Below are positions 5,835-6,272 of a stretch of DNA of 6,272 bases, one piece after another; position 1 is the stretch's first letter; every line of letters begins with the position of its first letter. Source of the stretch: a bacterium (GTDB lineage: Bacteria; Desulfobacterota; Anaeroferrophillalia; Anaeroferrophillales; Tharpellaceae). Position numbers and translations under genes: made by a program. The notes beneath the pieces are model-generated. The model was not told the DNA's origin and ran no database searches. It saw only the letters and a program-made list of their open reading frames with translations. The DNA lies in contig JAOZKP010000170.1 in the NCBI GenBank assembly GCA_029935295.1, positions 1 to 6,272 on the forward strand, given 5' to 3'.

Positions 5835-6083
5835 TTAATTCTTTTTATTGTTTTGAAAGAACCCCTGTTCTTTTAATCTCTCGAGTTTAGGTTGCATCAT
5901 ATTGTTTTCAATAGCCCATTTTTTTAATATGGCAATTCTATCTAAAACCTTTTTTTTATCTTTTTGGCTATATTTTTCACTAAATTTAAGTTCCATGGCT
6001 TCCCACTTTATAAATCCATCGCCATGTTCAATCATACTCTTGTCAAGTTCAATAATTTGAGATTCTTTTTCTTCATCTGTCAT
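5835..6083 (-). CDS. Hypothetical protein, charged and helical; probably the C-terminal part of a frameshifted gene
   Basis: The 82-residue frame runs from ATG 6083 to TAA at 5837-5835. It is rich in Lys and Glu and predicted helical by eye (KWEAMELKFSEKYSQKDKKK, then VLDRIAILKKWAIENN), with no membrane segment, signal peptide or recognised motif. The base composition is clearly more AT-rich than the glycosyltransferase genes. The ATG has no Shine-Dalgarno sequence (ACTACCTGAA precedes it), and the frame stays open and protein-like for 27 more codons upstream, to a TGA at 6167-6165. The ATG is therefore probably internal. A -1 step at 6157-6160 would join it to the fragment at the window edge, giving at least 145 residues. 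The function is unknown. Confidence 0.55.
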   Translation of the reverse strand: MTDEEKESQIIELDKSMIEHGDGFIKWEAMELKFSEKYSQKDKKKVLDRIAILKKWAIENNMMQPKLERLKEQGFFQNNKKN

Positions 6084-6154
6084 TTCAGGTAGTTCGGAAA
6101 TACATTTGAAAAGATCTTGTGTTTCCTGATCTTTCCCTGCGATGGATTTAATTT

Positions 6155-6271
6155 CTAAAATGTGTCACCGACACCATGAAACTGTATTCTTCTTAGCAGT
6201 TTGAAAACGTAGATCCAATAATCTTCTTGCTCGTCTATTTTCTTCCTGAAAAAATTTAAAAACTCTTCTTC
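6155..6271 (-). CDS. Partial hypothetical protein at the window edge; likely N-ward part of the same broken gene
   Basis: On the minus strand this frame is open from the window edge for 38 codons and stops at TAG 6157-6155. The translation (EEEFLNFFRKKIDEQEDYWI.. ending FHGVGDTF) reads like real protein, with aromatic and charged residues alternating in a helical pattern. The stop falls right after a TTTT run. One extra T, or a -1 slip, gives GVGDTFLEIKSIAGKDQE and continues into the downstream 82-residue frame. No family is recognised. The 5' end is outside the window. Confidence 0.45.
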   Translation of the reverse strand, partial: EEEFLNFFRKKIDEQEDYWIYVFKLLRRIQFHGVGDTF

Positions 6272-6272
6272 T

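Noticed and set aside
5826..6175. GGTGTCG (5826-5832) and CGACACC (6169-6175) as ends of a small mobile element
   Set aside because: Seven-base inverted matches about 340 bp apart are near chance level. There is no target duplication, and the right-hand copy lies within the coding text of the broken gene.
1..6272. CRISPR array, tRNA, rRNA, toxin-antitoxin or phage-defence cassette
   Set aside because: There are no regularly spaced direct repeats, no cloverleaf-like or rRNA-like segments, and no recognisable toxin, antitoxin or defence motifs.

Overview
The window looks like an accessory or fragmented stretch of a Gram-negative chromosome. A member of the old 'deltaproteobacteria' (Desulfobacterota or Desulfuromonadota) is the best guess. 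That rests mainly on the first protein, whose DUF1566 tail, DxDGDG calcium loops and closing 'RGGY...INGVVTISGGTVILENIVIK'-type end I associate with secreted proteins of those groups. This is inference from sequence style, not a database result.

Layout from left to right. (1) 3-854, plus strand: the C-terminal 283 codons of a modular, probably surface-exposed or secreted protein. (2) 855-1005: a short non-coding gap. (3) 1006-3054, plus: a 682-residue protein with a GT9 (heptosyltransferase-like) domain in the middle and a FkbM-methyltransferase-like domain at the C-terminus; the latter has lost its SAM-binding motif. (4) 3112-3897, minus: a GT-A family 2 glycosyltransferase, convergent with the previous gene and 57 bp away. 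(5) 3898-4099: an AT-rich gap that may hold the tail of a gene once located upstream of the family 2 enzyme. (6) 4100-5819: a 1,720-bp IS3-family insertion sequence on the minus strand. Its inverted repeats match at 18 of 20 positions, orfA and orfB are in -1 register with an A9 slippery run, the DD(35)E triad is intact, and a strong hairpin sits ahead of orfA. No 3-5 bp target duplication flanks it. (7) 5835-6272, minus: an AT-rich gene of unknown function running off the window. It is split into two frames that can be joined by one -1 step at a TTTT run.

The two glycosyltransferases suggest a polysaccharide or glycoprotein glycosylation locus (LPS, O-antigen, capsule or protein glycan), and the first protein could be a cell-surface product of the same neighbourhood. 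They do not form one operon, because they are convergent. The IS separates this locus from the unrelated AT-rich fragment on the right. The missing target duplication, the truncated frame on its left and the broken frame on its right all fit a rearranged region. I see no tRNA, rRNA, CRISPR array, riboswitch or replication origin. I also see nothing that clearly amounts to a new biological system; the most unusual item is the GT9/degenerate-FkbM fusion.
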